Of a stretch of 64,000 nucleotides of DNA, positions 1-10,799 are shown one piece after another. Under the pieces are notes generated by a model. It was not told the origin of the DNA, did not search any database, and saw only the letters and a list, made by a program, of their open reading frames with translations. The stretch is taken from NCBI RefSeq assembly GCF_910594005.1, contig NC_057818.1:61392001-61456000 (forward strand). The letters are read 5' to 3'. The DNA is from Cervus elaphus (Eukaryota; Chordata; Mammalia; Artiodactyla; Cervidae). The position numbers and the translations under genes are program-made. Positions within the stretch are counted from its first letter, which is position 1. Every line of letters begins with the position of its first letter.

Positions 1-245
1 TATTCCCATCTCTTTAAGAATTTTCCAAAATTTGTTGTGATCCACACAGTAAAAGGCTTTAGTGCAGTCAGTGACTCAGAAGTAGATGTTTTTCTGACAT
101 TCTCTTGCTTTTTGGATGTTAGCAATTTGATCTCTGGCTCCTCTGCCTTTTCTAAATCCAGCTTGTATGTCTGGAAGTTCTTGGTTCATGTACTGTTGAA
201 GCCTAGCTTGGAGAATTTTGAGCATTACTTTGCTAGCACCAACAC
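1..245 (-). mobile_element. BovB (RTE-type) LINE fragment, reverse transcriptase part
   Basis: Read on the minus strand this encodes a piece of the BovB reverse transcriptase, including the stretch QAGFRKGRGARDQIANI, which recurs in the other BovB copies in this window. It runs off the left edge and stops near 245, where a plus-strand BovB piece starts. It is a non-autonomous remnant. Confidence 0.85.
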
Positions 246-254
246 TATGAAAAG

Positions 255-1015
255 GCAGAAAGATATGACACTGAAAGCTGAACTCCCCAGGTTGGTAGAT
301 GCCCAGTGTGCTACTGGAAGAGAGCAGAGAAATACCTCCAAAGGTGTGAAGAGGCCAAGCCAAAGCAAAAACAACGCCCAGTTATGGATGTCTCTGGTGG
401 TGGAAGTAAAGTCCAATGCTGTAAAAAACAGTATTGTGTAGGAACTTGGAATGTCCAAGGTCCATGAATCAAGGTAAATTGGAAGTGGTCAAAGAGGAGA
501 TGGCAAGAGTGAACATCAACTTTCTAGGAATCAGTGACCTAAAATGGACCAGAATGGGTGAATTTAATCCAGGTGACCATCATATTTACTACTGTGGGCA
601 AGAATCCCTTAGAAGAAATGGAGTAGCTATCATAGTCAACAAAAGAGTCCAAAATGCACTACTTGGATGCAATCTCAAAAACGACACAATGATCTCTGTT
701 CGTTTCCAAGGCAAACCATTCAATACCACAGTAATCCAAGTCTATGCCCCAAGCACTAATGCCAAAGAAGCTGAAGTTGAACATTTCTATGAAGACCTAC
801 AGATTTCAGAGAACTAACACCAAAAAAAGATGTCCTTTTCATCATAGGGGACTGGAATGCCAAAGTAGGAAGTCAAGAGATACCTGGAGTAACAGGCAAG
901 TCTGGCCTTGGAGTACAGATTGAAGAAGGCAACAAACAGTTACCAACTAACAGAGCAAAGCTAACATTTTGTTAAGAGAACACACTGGTCATAGCAAACA
1001 CCTGTCAGCTACAAG
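255..1015 (+). mobile_element. BovB LINE fragment, endonuclease part
   Basis: The plus strand encodes the N-terminal apurinic-endonuclease-like domain of BovB. An open frame runs from 434 to 817 and continues after a frameshift with the motif GDWNAKVGSQ, where GDWN is a conserved endonuclease element. A stop then falls inside the domain near 970. The copy is truncated before the reverse transcriptase and lies head to head with the BovB piece at 1-245. Confidence 0.85.
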
Positions 1016-1044
1016 TGGCATTTACCAAGAGCAATGCCAGTGAC

Positions 1045-1500
1045 TGAGCAACAAAGGCATTTGCCATCTGCCTCTATGGAGACTGAACCCCATGCTGCTA
1101 TAGCTGCTGACCTTCAACAACTGTGGAGTGAGGCACTCCATGCTCCAGGGAATCCGGTGAGACAGGTCTTCAGATAGCTGGTTTTTTTTTCCCTAATGTT
1201 TCTAGGAATAGATTTTTATGGTCTCAATCATTGCATCTCCTCCTATCTAGAGAAGCACTAAATCCTTTTATGGTGACACCATATCCGCATGGCTGAGAAA
1301 ACACCTTTTGTACAATAAGTGCTTCATGTTATCGAACTTCCCGTTCACCAAAACCTTCTATACTGACTTTCCCCACGGCCGCTTTGAAGCAGTCTCTCAG
1401 AGCTATCTGAGATGCCGCCTCCCGGGCTACAGTCCTCATTTTGCCCTCATTTTGTTTGGTGCCATCCTAAAATGTTCTCTCTAAGAAAGCAAAGGTTTTA
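1045..1500. repeat. Unassigned repeat-like sequence, possibly LTR-derived
   Basis: No coding potential. The composition and the pyrimidine-rich end (CCTCCCGGGCTACAGTCCTC and following) look like a ruminant LTR or retroelement 3' region, but I cannot name the family. It lies between a BovB fragment and the glutaredoxin retrocopy. Confidence 0.3.
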
Positions 1501-1564
1501 GAAATTATCACTGGTATCTATGCTCACCAATCTAAAAAATGCTAATATAAAAGTCAGTTCTTGG

Positions 1565-2150
1565 CAGTCAAGGTGTCCTCCCGGGGGAGGCAGCATGGCT
1601 CAAGCATTCGTGAACAGCAACATCCAGTCTGGGAAGGTGGTTGTGTTCATCAAGCCCACCTGCCCCTACGGCAGAAGGATTCAGGATTCAGGATTCCTCA
1701 GCCAACTGCCCTTCAAACAAGGGCGTTTGGAATTTGTCAACATCACAGCCAACGGCGACACCAATGAGATTCAAGATTACTTGCAACAGCTCACAGGAGC
1801 CAGAACGGTACCTCGGGTCTTCATCGGTAAAGAGTGCATAGGTGGATGCACTGATCTAGTAAATATGCATGAGAGAGGGGAACTGTTGACACGGCTAAAG
1901 CAAATTGGAGCTCTGCAATAATTACAGAGCAGATCCAGGCTGATGTCCCCCTTGAAGACTGGGTGGCACTGCCGATAATGCCGACAGTTCCTGGAGGATG
2001 GACCTGGGGAAACTACCCAGTTACAGCAACTGTTTACTTAAAATTCTGAAATATGTTAATATCAGTAAAAAGGGACGGGCATTTTGGGAGGCCAAAAACA
2101 GCTTCTTTTGATTCAGTATTAAAAATGGACGAACTTGTCAAAAAAAAAAA
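1565..2150 (+). pseudogene. GLRX: Processed (retroposed) glutaredoxin-1 copy
   Basis: An intronless frame at 1595-1921 encodes 108 residues that read as glutaredoxin-1 from the N-terminal MAQAF to the end. Family features are present: the glutathione-binding TVP motif, the GG-C-T-D segment, and an active site reading C-P-Y-G instead of the dithiol C-P-Y-C. Two residues are inserted just after the active site by a short tandem duplication of AGGATTC. The 3' UTR ends in an A-tract (2140-2152). The copy is flanked by a 14-bp target-site duplication (1551-1564 and 2151-2164, one mismatch). These are hallmarks of L1-mediated retroposition of a spliced mRNA. The parent enzyme reduces protein-glutathione mixed disulfides in the cytosol. 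The reading frame is intact, so a transcribed monothiol retrogene is not excluded, but no promoter is evident and pseudogene is the default call. Confidence 0.9.
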
Positions 2151-2164
2151 AAGTCAATTCTTGG

Positions 2165-3250
2165 TTTCCTAATGTAAGTAGGAACTGTGTTTTCGGTAAA
2201 GAAGGTATGGGGAATAGAATTGCATTTTGTGAGGGGAAAAGGAGTAAGGCTGACTTACAGGTGGCTTCTTAGGATGGAAGAACAAAGTAATGGGTACAGA
2301 AAGTGATAAGGTTTGTGAAAAGTGAGCCATGAGAAGTGAGCTTTGTACATGGTTTAAAATAAGTGTAAAATAAATTTAATTAAGTTTGCCTTTTAATAAT
2401 GTAAAACTTATTTAGCTTTGAGTTTCACTTTTCTGTCTGTTGCAAAACTTGACTTTGGCTTTTCTGTCTATTAAGATGACACCTTTCTTCAGATGGTGAA
2501 CTGCCTTTGATAACAGATTTAAGTTTCTTTATCTCTTAAATGATTTGTTCTGAAATCTTTTATTGTTACTTTGGCTATATGAAGAATGATTGTTTCACAA
2601 TGACCTATAATCCTATCTGACTGAGTGTTCTAAACCTTTTTGATACTTGTTGACAAAACTTCCTAAGTCATTGTAATGAAGAACTTTATTTCTAGCTAAC
2701 TTTGCCATGCTTCAGAGGGCCCCTGAAATACCCCAAAGAGACATGTTACACTAACTAGGCTGATTTTCTATACATAATGACATGGGAAGTATTGTCAAGT
2801 GAGTAATAAGTCTCAGGTTATATTGTATGGTAAATGTTACTAATACAGATATCATAGAAACTACATGGCGTTCCTAAAACTCTGATATGTTTGGGTAAAA
2901 TGTTATCAGGCATAATTCTAATTACTACCTCAAAATATTGTCATAGCACTAATCAAGTTTCTCAAAAATACTTGCTCTTCGAGAAGATTTATAGAAAGGA
3001 GTTTCAGGTAAATATCAAGTTTCTGAACTGGGTAAGGATTCTAATGAAAAACCTGATGACTTCACAAAGCTTAACAGAAGGACTGAAGAATATGCTTATA
3101 ACTTTTACGGTTTGCATCTGAAAAATCACTTGCTTGAATATGTGTTTTCCAGGTGTAAGGAAAAAGAACCTTCCCCTGAAAGTAATTATGACAGTAATTT
3201 GGTAAAATTATATTTTATACACAAATAGAAACGTTTCTCTTTTCTCCCTA
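2165..3250. other. AT-rich non-coding stretch
   Basis: No frame longer than about 76 codons and no repeat family that I can name. I see nothing functional here. Confidence 0.4.
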
Positions 3251-3254
3251 TCTG

Positions 3255-4690
3255 AACCCTTCTGGAATGCAAAAGTAGGAAATCAAGAAACACCTGGAGT
3301 AACAGGCAAATTTGGCCTTGGAGTACAGAATGAAGCAGGGCAAAGGCTAACAGAGTTCTGCCAAGAGAACACACTGGCCATAGCAAACACCGTTTTCCAA
3401 CAACACAAGAGAAGACTCTACACACAGACATCACCAGATGGTCAACACCAAAATCAGATTGATTATATCCTTTGCAGCCAAAGATGGAGAAGCTCTATAC
3501 AGTCAGCAAAAACAAGACCAGGGGCGGACTGTGGATCAGATCATGAACTGCTTATTACCAAATTCAGACTGAAATTGAAGAAAGTAGGGAAAACCACTAG
3601 ACCAATCAGGTATGACCTAAATCAGATCCCTTATGACTATACAGTGGAGGTGAGAAATAGATTTAAGGGACTAGATCTGATAGACAGAGTGCCTGATGAA
3701 CTATGGATGGGGATTCGTGACACTGTACAGGAGACAGGAATCAAGACCATCCCCAAGAAAAAGAAATGCAAAAAAGCAAAATGGCTGTCTGACGAGGCCT
3801 TACAAATAGCTGTGAAAAGAAAAGTGAAAAGCAAAGGAGAAAACGAAAGATATACCCATTTGAATGCAGAGTTCCAAAGCATAGCAAGGAGACATAAGAA
3901 AGCCTTCCTCAGTGATCAACGCAAAGAAACAGAGGAAAACAACAGAACGGAAAAGACTAGAGATCTCTTCAAGAAAATTAGAGATACCAAGGGAACATTT
4001 CATGCAAAGATGGGCTCAATAAAGGACAGAAATGGTATGGACCTAACAGAAGCAGAAGATATTAAGAAGAAGTGGCAAGAATACACAGAAGAACTGTACA
4101 AAAAAGATCTTCACGACCCAGATAGTCAAGAAGGTGTGATCACTCACACTCACCTGGAGCCAGACATCCTGGAATGTGAAGTCAGGTGGGCCTTAGGAAG
4201 CATTACTACAAACAAACCTAGTGGAAGCGATGGAATTCCAGCTGAGCTGTTTCAAATCCTAAAAGATGATGCTGTGAAAGTGCTGCACTCAATATGTCAG
4301 CAAATTTGGAAAACTCAGCAGTGGCCACAGGACTGGAAAAAGTTAGTTTTCATTCCAATCCCAAAGAAAGGTAATGCCAACGAATGCTCAAACTACCACA
4401 CAGTTGCACTCATCTCACACACTAGTAAAGTAATGCTCAAAATTCTCTAAGCCAGGCTTCAGCAATACGTGAACCGTGAACTTCCAGATGTTCAAGCTGG
4501 TTTTAGAAAAGGCAGAGGAACCAGAGATCAAATTGCCAACATCCACTAGATCATCAAAAAGCAAGAGAGTTCCAGAAAAACATCTATTTCTGCTTTATTG
4601 AGTATGCCAAACCTTTGACTGTGTGGCTCTCAATAAACTGTGGAAAATTCTGAAAGAGATGAGAATAGCAGACTACCTGACCTGCCTTTT
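3255..4690 (+). mobile_element. BovB LINE, endonuclease end and reverse transcriptase start
   Basis: The plus strand gives the end of the endonuclease domain (3255-3560). A 291-codon open stretch (3575-4450) follows, with the BovB linker and the start of the reverse transcriptase, including NKPSGSDGIPAELFQ and IPIPKKGNA. After a stop the homology continues (QAGFRKGRGTRDQIANI) to about 4690, where retroviral gag sequence begins abruptly. The catalytic YADD segment and the 3' UTR are missing, so this is a truncated, inactive copy. The boundary with the retrovirus lies inside the BovB palm region, which suggests a deletion or rearrangement rather than simple insertion. Confidence 0.9.
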
Positions 4691-5185
4691 TTAGTTAGAT
4701 TACAAACTGCTATTTCTTGTACTGTAATCAGAGAAGAAGCCAAAAAACAGCTAGAGAAATTACTTGCTTCTGAGAATGCAAATCAGGAATGTCAAAGAGC
4801 TATCCCTCCAACTCCTGAGACTAGGACTATTATTGATTATTTGAAGGCTTGTCGCAATCTAGGATCAGAAACTCAAGAGATGCAAATGCTCGCTGAGACA
4901 ATGGCTGCTGCCTTTAGAATGGGAAATGAAGGATACTTTACATGTGGAGATAAAAGCCATTTAAAAAGGGACTACCATAAGAAGGCTAATAAAAAACTTC
5001 CAAGAATCTGCCCTCGCTGCCATAGAGGAATGCACTGGGCCAAAGACTGTAAATCTAAATTTGATATTGAGGGAAACCTATTCCGGGAAACTCCAAACAG
5101 GGGACCCCTCCAGGTCCCCAACGACAAAAACCAGGGGCAAATTCTATCTTTTCCCTCAAACCCTCAACATCCGGCAGTGCTTACT
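4690..5185 (+). pseudogene. Class II ERV gag remnant (capsid end and nucleocapsid)
   Basis: Open frame through 5203. After BovB-derived residues it reads as the end of capsid followed by nucleocapsid with two zinc-knuckle sites of the form C-x2-C-x4-H-x4-C. The second knuckle is intact (Cys124, Cys127, His132, Cys137 of the 4640-5203 frame). In the first, both outer cysteines are Tyr (positions 99 and 112), so it could not bind zinc normally. Matrix and most of capsid are missing. The spacing and the W-A-K-D-C type second knuckle point to a betaretrovirus-like (ERVK) element. Confidence 0.8.
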
Positions 5186-5560
5186 GCCTTACATTTCTAT
5201 TAACTCCTCTAATTAGGTACGGACAGGCGGATTCAGCAGTACAGATCAGAAACAATCCTTATGGACATCATTGGTATCTGAATATGCCTGACCAAATAGA
5301 AATATCAAAATTAATGGAAAAAGATTTCCTGATCTCCTAGACACTGAATCTGATATTAATATTATTTCCAAACATTTATGGCCCAAATCCTGGCCTATAC
5401 AAAAAATCTCTTGCCAAGTTGCAGGAATTTCTCAAACCAAAGTACAAGAAATTTATCAAAATGTTCAAATCTACCCATATGAAGGACCAAAAAGCAAGCG
5501 TGCAACATTTAAGACCTTATGTGATAGATGCACCCCTTAATCAAATAGGAAGGGACTTAC
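5186..5560 (+). pseudogene. Class II ERV protease remnant with dUTPase tail
   Basis: The first 100 bases match the C-terminal tail of the dUTPase seen better preserved on the minus strand near 60.65 kb. The dUTPase core is deleted. Protease sequence follows, with the active-site region at 5340-5354 reading D-T-E-S-D, where aspartic proteases have D-T/S-G. The catalytic glycine is therefore lost, and stop codons interrupt the frame. Order gag, dUTPase-protease, pol is the betaretroviral layout. Confidence 0.7.
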
Positions 5561-6170
5561 TTACACAATGGCCAACTCAGATATACATTCCACATTTTTC
5601 CTAGGGGCCACTGCTCATTTAACAAACAAAACAATTCTTAAAATAACTGGGAAGAATGATGAGCGTATTTGGACAGAACAATGGCCCCTTACAAAAGAAA
5701 AATTACAGGCTACTAAAGAACTTATAGACACACAATTAGAATTAAAACATATTGAGGAATCTTACTCTCCTTGGAACTCTCCTATTTTTGTAATAAAAAA
5801 GAAATCTAACAAATGACATCTCTTAACAGACCTTAGAAAGGTTAATGCATCTATGAAACCTATGGCTGTACTACAACCAGGGATCCCATCACCTACTACT
5901 ATTCCTCAGAAGTGGCACATTATTAGTACTGATTTACAAGATTGGTTTTTGAATATACCTTTACACCCTTTAGACCGAGAGAGATTCACTTTCTCTCTCC
6001 CTTTTCCTAATCACATCGGTTCTCATAAAAGATTTCAATAGAATGTGTTACCTCAAGGTATGCTTAACAGTCCTACTATTTGTCAAAATTTTGTAGCCAA
6101 GGCTTTACCTCCAATGTGACAGCAATTCTCTCATGCATATATCATTAATAGTATACTGTAACTACACAAA
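5561..6170 (+). pseudogene. Class II ERV reverse transcriptase remnant
   Basis: Three short open segments (5568-5816, 5853-6041 and beyond) in compatible order encode fingers and palm of a retroviral reverse transcriptase: the E-Q-W-P-L start, W-N-S-P-I-F-V-I-K-K, S-T-D-L-Q-D and L-P-Q-G-M. The place where the catalytic Y-x-D-D should lie (about 6135-6155) reads Y-I-I-N, so both catalytic aspartates are gone. In-frame stops occur at 5814-5816 and 6039-6041. Confidence 0.8.
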
Positions 6171-6451
6171 GGAAAAATGATATTTTTGACACTGAAAGGC
6201 CATGATGTTCTTTAGACTCCACAAAAAACTGATTAAAATAAAATCTTTTTTCAAATTGCAAAACAAGTTCTTGTTCCACGTGCAGTTAGGAAAAGGTTAA
6301 CTTGTTAAAATACATTTTTGGAGCTCCAATTCTGGATGGGAAAAAAAAAATAGGCCTAAGAAAAAACCTAAAGTTAATTCTTATCATGTCCTTGGGATAC
6401 ACAGCCCACTCTATTTGGGACTCCAGCCATAAACAAATTGGTGGAACTCAG

Positions 6452-6483
<32 letters not shown>

Positions 6484-7250
6484 TCAAAAAGATATTTTAA
6501 ATTTCAAGCAGAAAACTGTATCTGTCTAAGTAAAATTATCTAGGTCTCAATGTATGTCTTTGCTTTTGGATATGAAATTAATGAGCTCTATTTAAATTCA
6601 AGTTCATGTGAACTGAAAAATATTCAATATTAAATGTTTATTTAAATATAAATATAATTAATTGTTTGCTAATCTAATTAAGACAGGTCTTACATCATCA
6701 ACATTATATAATAATTTTACTGTGCCTAGATTTAAGATAAACTAAATTTGTCAACAAAAAAGTAACTATATATATATAAATATACAAATGAGATGAAAAA
6801 TTTTAGATAAAGTCTATTAAAAATAATTATATTTTTTAAATGTCTATCTAAAATAATCTCTTAGGATGGGTAACTTAAACTCCTAAAATTGTACTAAACT
6901 AAATAATAAAAGTTTATTAAATAGCTAGATCATTTCCAAATAAAGTAAGATTTTAAAACATTAATTACTGAACACTAACTTCCTCTTACAAAAAGTTTCT
7001 CTTACAGGAAAACTAAGGAGATTTTAGACTATCAATAAATATATATAAATATAAATATTTACATAACAAAACAAATATATATATAATAAATATATTCACC
7101 AATCTATAAAATGCTAATATATAACACTTCATAATTGCTAAATTGCTAATATAACACTTCATAGTTGCTAAAAAAAGATGTATGCTTTTAATAAAAAGAT
7201 ACAAGAAATGGCAAATAAAATGATGAATACAAATATATAAAAAAGGTTTA
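6170..7250. other. Very AT-rich stretch inside the ERV, with A and AT runs
   Basis: The expected RNase H and integrase N-terminal region is replaced or eroded beyond recognition by AT-rich sequence. It contains an A-run followed by an (AT)n microsatellite at about 6454-6484. No gene is supported here. Confidence 0.5.
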
Positions 7251-7610
7251 TGACAAATGAAAGAGAATTTTATGGCAAATGGATGTAACTCACTGCCCTG
7301 AACTTTCTTCCTCTTCCTTCTTACATGTCTCGATCGATACAAATTCTTCTTTTATATGGGCCACACCTCTCTGAGGTGAAACTACGGGACAAGTTATAAC
7401 CCACCTGTGAGCTTACGTTGCAATAATGAGAACATCTAATACTATAAAAACAGATTATGGCCTATATTTCTAAGTAGCTCAAACAATTTTTACATCCATT
7501 CTCTATTAAACAGATTACAGATATTCCTTATAATCCACAAACACAAGACATAGTTAAACAAAGACATCGCACACTGAAACTACAAATAAAAAATTAAATA
7601 AGGGGGAAAA
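7250..7610 (+). pseudogene. Class II ERV integrase core remnant
   Basis: The plus strand reads as the integrase catalytic core: W-Q-M-D-V-T-H near 7260 (first catalytic Asp region), an I-K-T-D-Y-G segment near 7450 (second Asp), and the I-P-Y-N-P-Q-T-Q segment near 7530. The glutamate of the D,D-35-E triad is replaced (D-I-V-K). Several stop codons are present. Confidence 0.75.
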
Positions 7611-7651
7611 CACAGGAACACTTTTATCTTCCTTATCCAGCAGACTTTACT

Positions 7652-8061
7652 AGATTCCAACGCAATATATTCTTTAAACCTATAACTATTGTTATATAGC
7701 TTTATTTGTTTTAAATTTTCTAAACTTACCGCAAGGAGATATCTTGACAAGAGCAAAAAAACATTTTGAGGAATTGAAGGACTCTTCTCTTCCTCTGCCC
7801 ATATGGTACCAAGACAGGTTGAATAAACAATGGAAATCTGGGAAATTAATCTTACAGGGAAAGGGGTCTGCTTGTATTTCCCCAGATGGATTCAACGAAC
7901 TCACATGGCTTCCTCTTTGCAACATCCGACCCAAGGGGGCCCCCGGTCTTCAAGATAGAGGCGAGACAACAAAGACTCCAGCAGGAAGAAATTCCAATAT
8001 GGGCCATGGCGGCTCTAAAGATCTCCAGAAAGCACCGCCCTCAGCGGCATCAAACTTATGA
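7652..8061 (+). pseudogene. Class II ERV integrase C-terminal domain remnant
   Basis: The open frame 7744-8061 ends pol. It contains the SH3-like DNA-binding region with Y-Q-D-R-L-N-K-Q-W-K-S-G-K-L and G-K-G-S-A-C-I-S-P-D-G. The same block recurs at 10394-10799. In a second frame (7886-8074) env coding begins before pol ends, the overlapping pol/env layout usual for this class. Confidence 0.8.
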
Positions 8062-9830
8062 TCTCCCCTCTTGAAGACAAATAAAAACCCATTACTAATC
8101 AAGGTGAAAATCTGCTTTCTCAACAGAGAATGCCTTGGAGTCCTGAAAATATTTTTGTTGCCCTGCTTGCTTTGGCCTCACCCCCTCATTCGCCCCCAAC
8201 CCCCGCCACCCCTCCCCGCTCGAGCTGAACTAATTAATCACACTTACTGAGCTTACATACCCAACACCCCTTTACTTCAGGTCATAGAATGGACAGAGAG
8301 AGGACCAATTAACCAATGACTCCATATATATGCCGTCTCCCTGGAGCCTTAAAGGGCCCTCACACCCTGAAGAAGAAGGGAAACTAATTAATATCTCTCT
8401 AGGTTATGAAGTCCTTCCTTTGTGTATGGGCCCAGCAAAATTATGCATAAACATTAGCCGACAAACTTGGGCTTTTGCCCTGCTTCCAAAAGAGGACTTT
8501 ACGACGTTGCTTAGATTATTTACTGCCCTTTCTTTGTCCATGAACCATGTTTATATTACTGAAACTTTAGGGAAAGAGTTAGGGAACAAACAAAGAACAC
8601 GATGCAGAGTGTTTACTAATAAGAACTTTAAATATGCTCTGGTTCATTGGGACAAATGTCAGGCCAAATCAGGAAAATTAATGTCTGTGGCTAATCATAC
8701 AATTGTCGATTGGGGACCCCATGGTATGTGGTTATCTAACTGCTCAGATGATATTAACAGCACTGTGTGTGATTGTGCTACTCAAGTACCAAAGGTTACT
8801 AACACTGCAATGGAACATCACCATGACAAAGGACTTCTTGGGTGGCTTGACGGTGGAATGCCACCCCCTCGTCCTCCAATCGTCCTCGATAAACAGATTG
8901 GGCCTGAACAATGGGACATCTGGAAACTCGCTGTGAGCTCCGAAGAACTTGGGACTTGGACTGGACATTTCACAGGGACCAATCGTAGTCATAGAAACTA
9001 TTTCTTTCGTTATAATCAATCATATGTCTTACAAGCCTGTGTTCCCCTCCCTTGTATTCTAGCTATAGGAAGTTTACAATTCAGTAAGACTTTACATTCT
9101 ATAACTTGTATAAATTGCAAATTATATACTTGTCTTAACTCTTCGACTTCCTTAAGAAATGAATCCCTTTTGATTCTTCGATCTCCACGTAGTCTGTGGT
9201 TACCAATCAATCTCCAGTGGCCCTGGGAAGAAGGTCCCACGGCTGGACTTACTTCCCGGATACTTACTAAACTGCTCCGGCGATCTAAACGATTCATCGG
9301 ATGGCTGATTCTTGGCATTCTGGGACTAACAGCTATTTGCACCACTGCTGCCATCACTGGCGTTGCATTACAGACCTCAGTTCAAACATATAATTTTATC
9401 CAAACTTGGACTAAAGATGCTCATACTATGTGGGCCACTCAGGCTCAGATAGATGAGGATATTCAAGATGAAATACAGGAACTAAAAACAGCCATCAAAT
9501 GGGTTGGAGATCAATAAATAGATGTACAACAACAAGTGATGCTAAAATGTGATTGGAATTCTACTCAATTTTCTGTTACTCCTGTTCAAGTCAATAATAG
9601 TACCTACAACTGGGAACAAATCAAATTTCATTTACAAAACATACATGATAATGCCTCTCTGAATGTACAAGTATTACAAAAAGACATCTTGGAAACCTTT
9701 TCTAAAAATCTGCCCTCTTCCACTAATTTGGAAACTTTAGCTGAATAACTAGCTTATCTGGGCTGGAGCCACACGGATAGTTTCAAAGCATTACTCACAG
9801 CATCAGGTCTGGAACTGTAATTTGGGTGAT
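7886..9830 (+). pseudogene. Class II ERV envelope gene, broken (copy 1)
   Basis: The longest open part is 8330-9517 (395 codons). It covers most of the surface subunit, a furin-type site R-R-S-K-R at 9278-9292, the hydrophobic fusion-peptide region and the start of the transmembrane-subunit ectodomain. The frame is closed by TAA at 9515-9517, where copy 2 has TTA, so this is one nonsense change. The same frame reopens from 9518 to 9748 with the C-terminal part of the ectodomain. The membrane anchor (9750-9830) is frameshifted. A C-rich insertion around 8180-8225 disrupts the signal-peptide cleavage region relative to copy 2. Env normally mediates receptor binding and membrane fusion. This copy cannot make a complete protein. 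Confidence 0.85.
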
Positions 9831-9942
9831 TGTCTTGATGATTGTATTTGTTGTTTACCATTGCCTTCATGCAAAAATTGTTAAAAGAAACTCAAATGGT
9901 CAGAACCCTTTTTACAAATATTGTAAATAAATAAGGGGGAAT

Positions 9943-10393
9943 TGTCAGGGAATGTTTAACAGGAGGATTCCTACGTGCTGCTTCTCAGAAATCCTCTGTT
10001 CCTTACCAGTTTCTCTTGTCAGAAACCAGTGGAATGGCACCGGCTTCCAGGACTGAGGTCATTGGATGAGACAGGGTTGAATCTCCTTCAGTAAACATTC
10101 TCCTTACAAAACTGCTTAGTCTCCATCCTCTTTCTTGAGATATGGATTGTCTCCTGACCTTGTGATCATTATTAATCCCTTGGTAACGGTTGCTGTATGT
10201 TTGGTTTTCTGATCTTTATCATTATCGAAAGAAATTTCTTGTACAACAGCCTATATATACAACAGAAAGATCATTAAAGCACCTTTGCTCCATCAGAGCT
10301 TGGGTCCCCCTGTCTTTCCTTCTTTCTCTCTCTTTCACTTTCTTATCGTTGACTCCAGACTGCCACGTTCTGGTCCATTAAAGGACCCCGACA
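9943..10393 (+). repeat. Class II ERV 3' LTR (type a)
   Basis: Starts TGTCAGGGAATG directly after the polypurine tract AAGGGGGAAT and ends CCCCGACA, giving 451 bp with TG...CA ends. An ATTAAA polyadenylation signal lies near 10271. Similar to the LTR at 56982-57486. It is followed without any spacer by internal integrase sequence of a second unit. Confidence 0.85.
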
Positions 10394-10799
10394 GATTCCA
10401 ACGCAATATATTCTTTAATCCTACAACTATTGTTAATACAGCTTTGTTTTAAAATTTTTAAACTTACTGCAAGGGGATATTTTGATAAAAGCAGAAAAAG
10501 ATTTTGAAGCATTGAAGGATACCGTCCTTCCTCTGCCCACCTGTTATCAAGACGGGTTCACTCAACAATGGAAATCTGGAAAATTAATATTACAAGGAAA
10601 GGGGTATGCTTATATTTCTCCAGATGGAACCAACGAAAGCAGTTGGCTCCCTCTTCGGAAGATCCGCCCCAGGGGAGCTACTGGCATTCAAGATAGAGAA
10701 GAAATGGCAAAATCCCCAGGAAGAGGAGTTTCTAGTACAAGCAATGGCGACCTTAAACATTTACAACAAACGCCGCACTCGACATCATCGACCTTATGA
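10394..10799 (+). pseudogene. Class II ERV integrase C-terminal domain (copy 2)
   Basis: Begins at the LTR end with the same sequence found at 7652 (ATTCCAACGCAATATATTC). The frame 10482-10799 repeats the integrase C-terminal domain of copy 1 and is intact over this segment. It overlaps the env frame from 10606. Everything 5' of this point of the second unit is absent. Confidence 0.8.
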
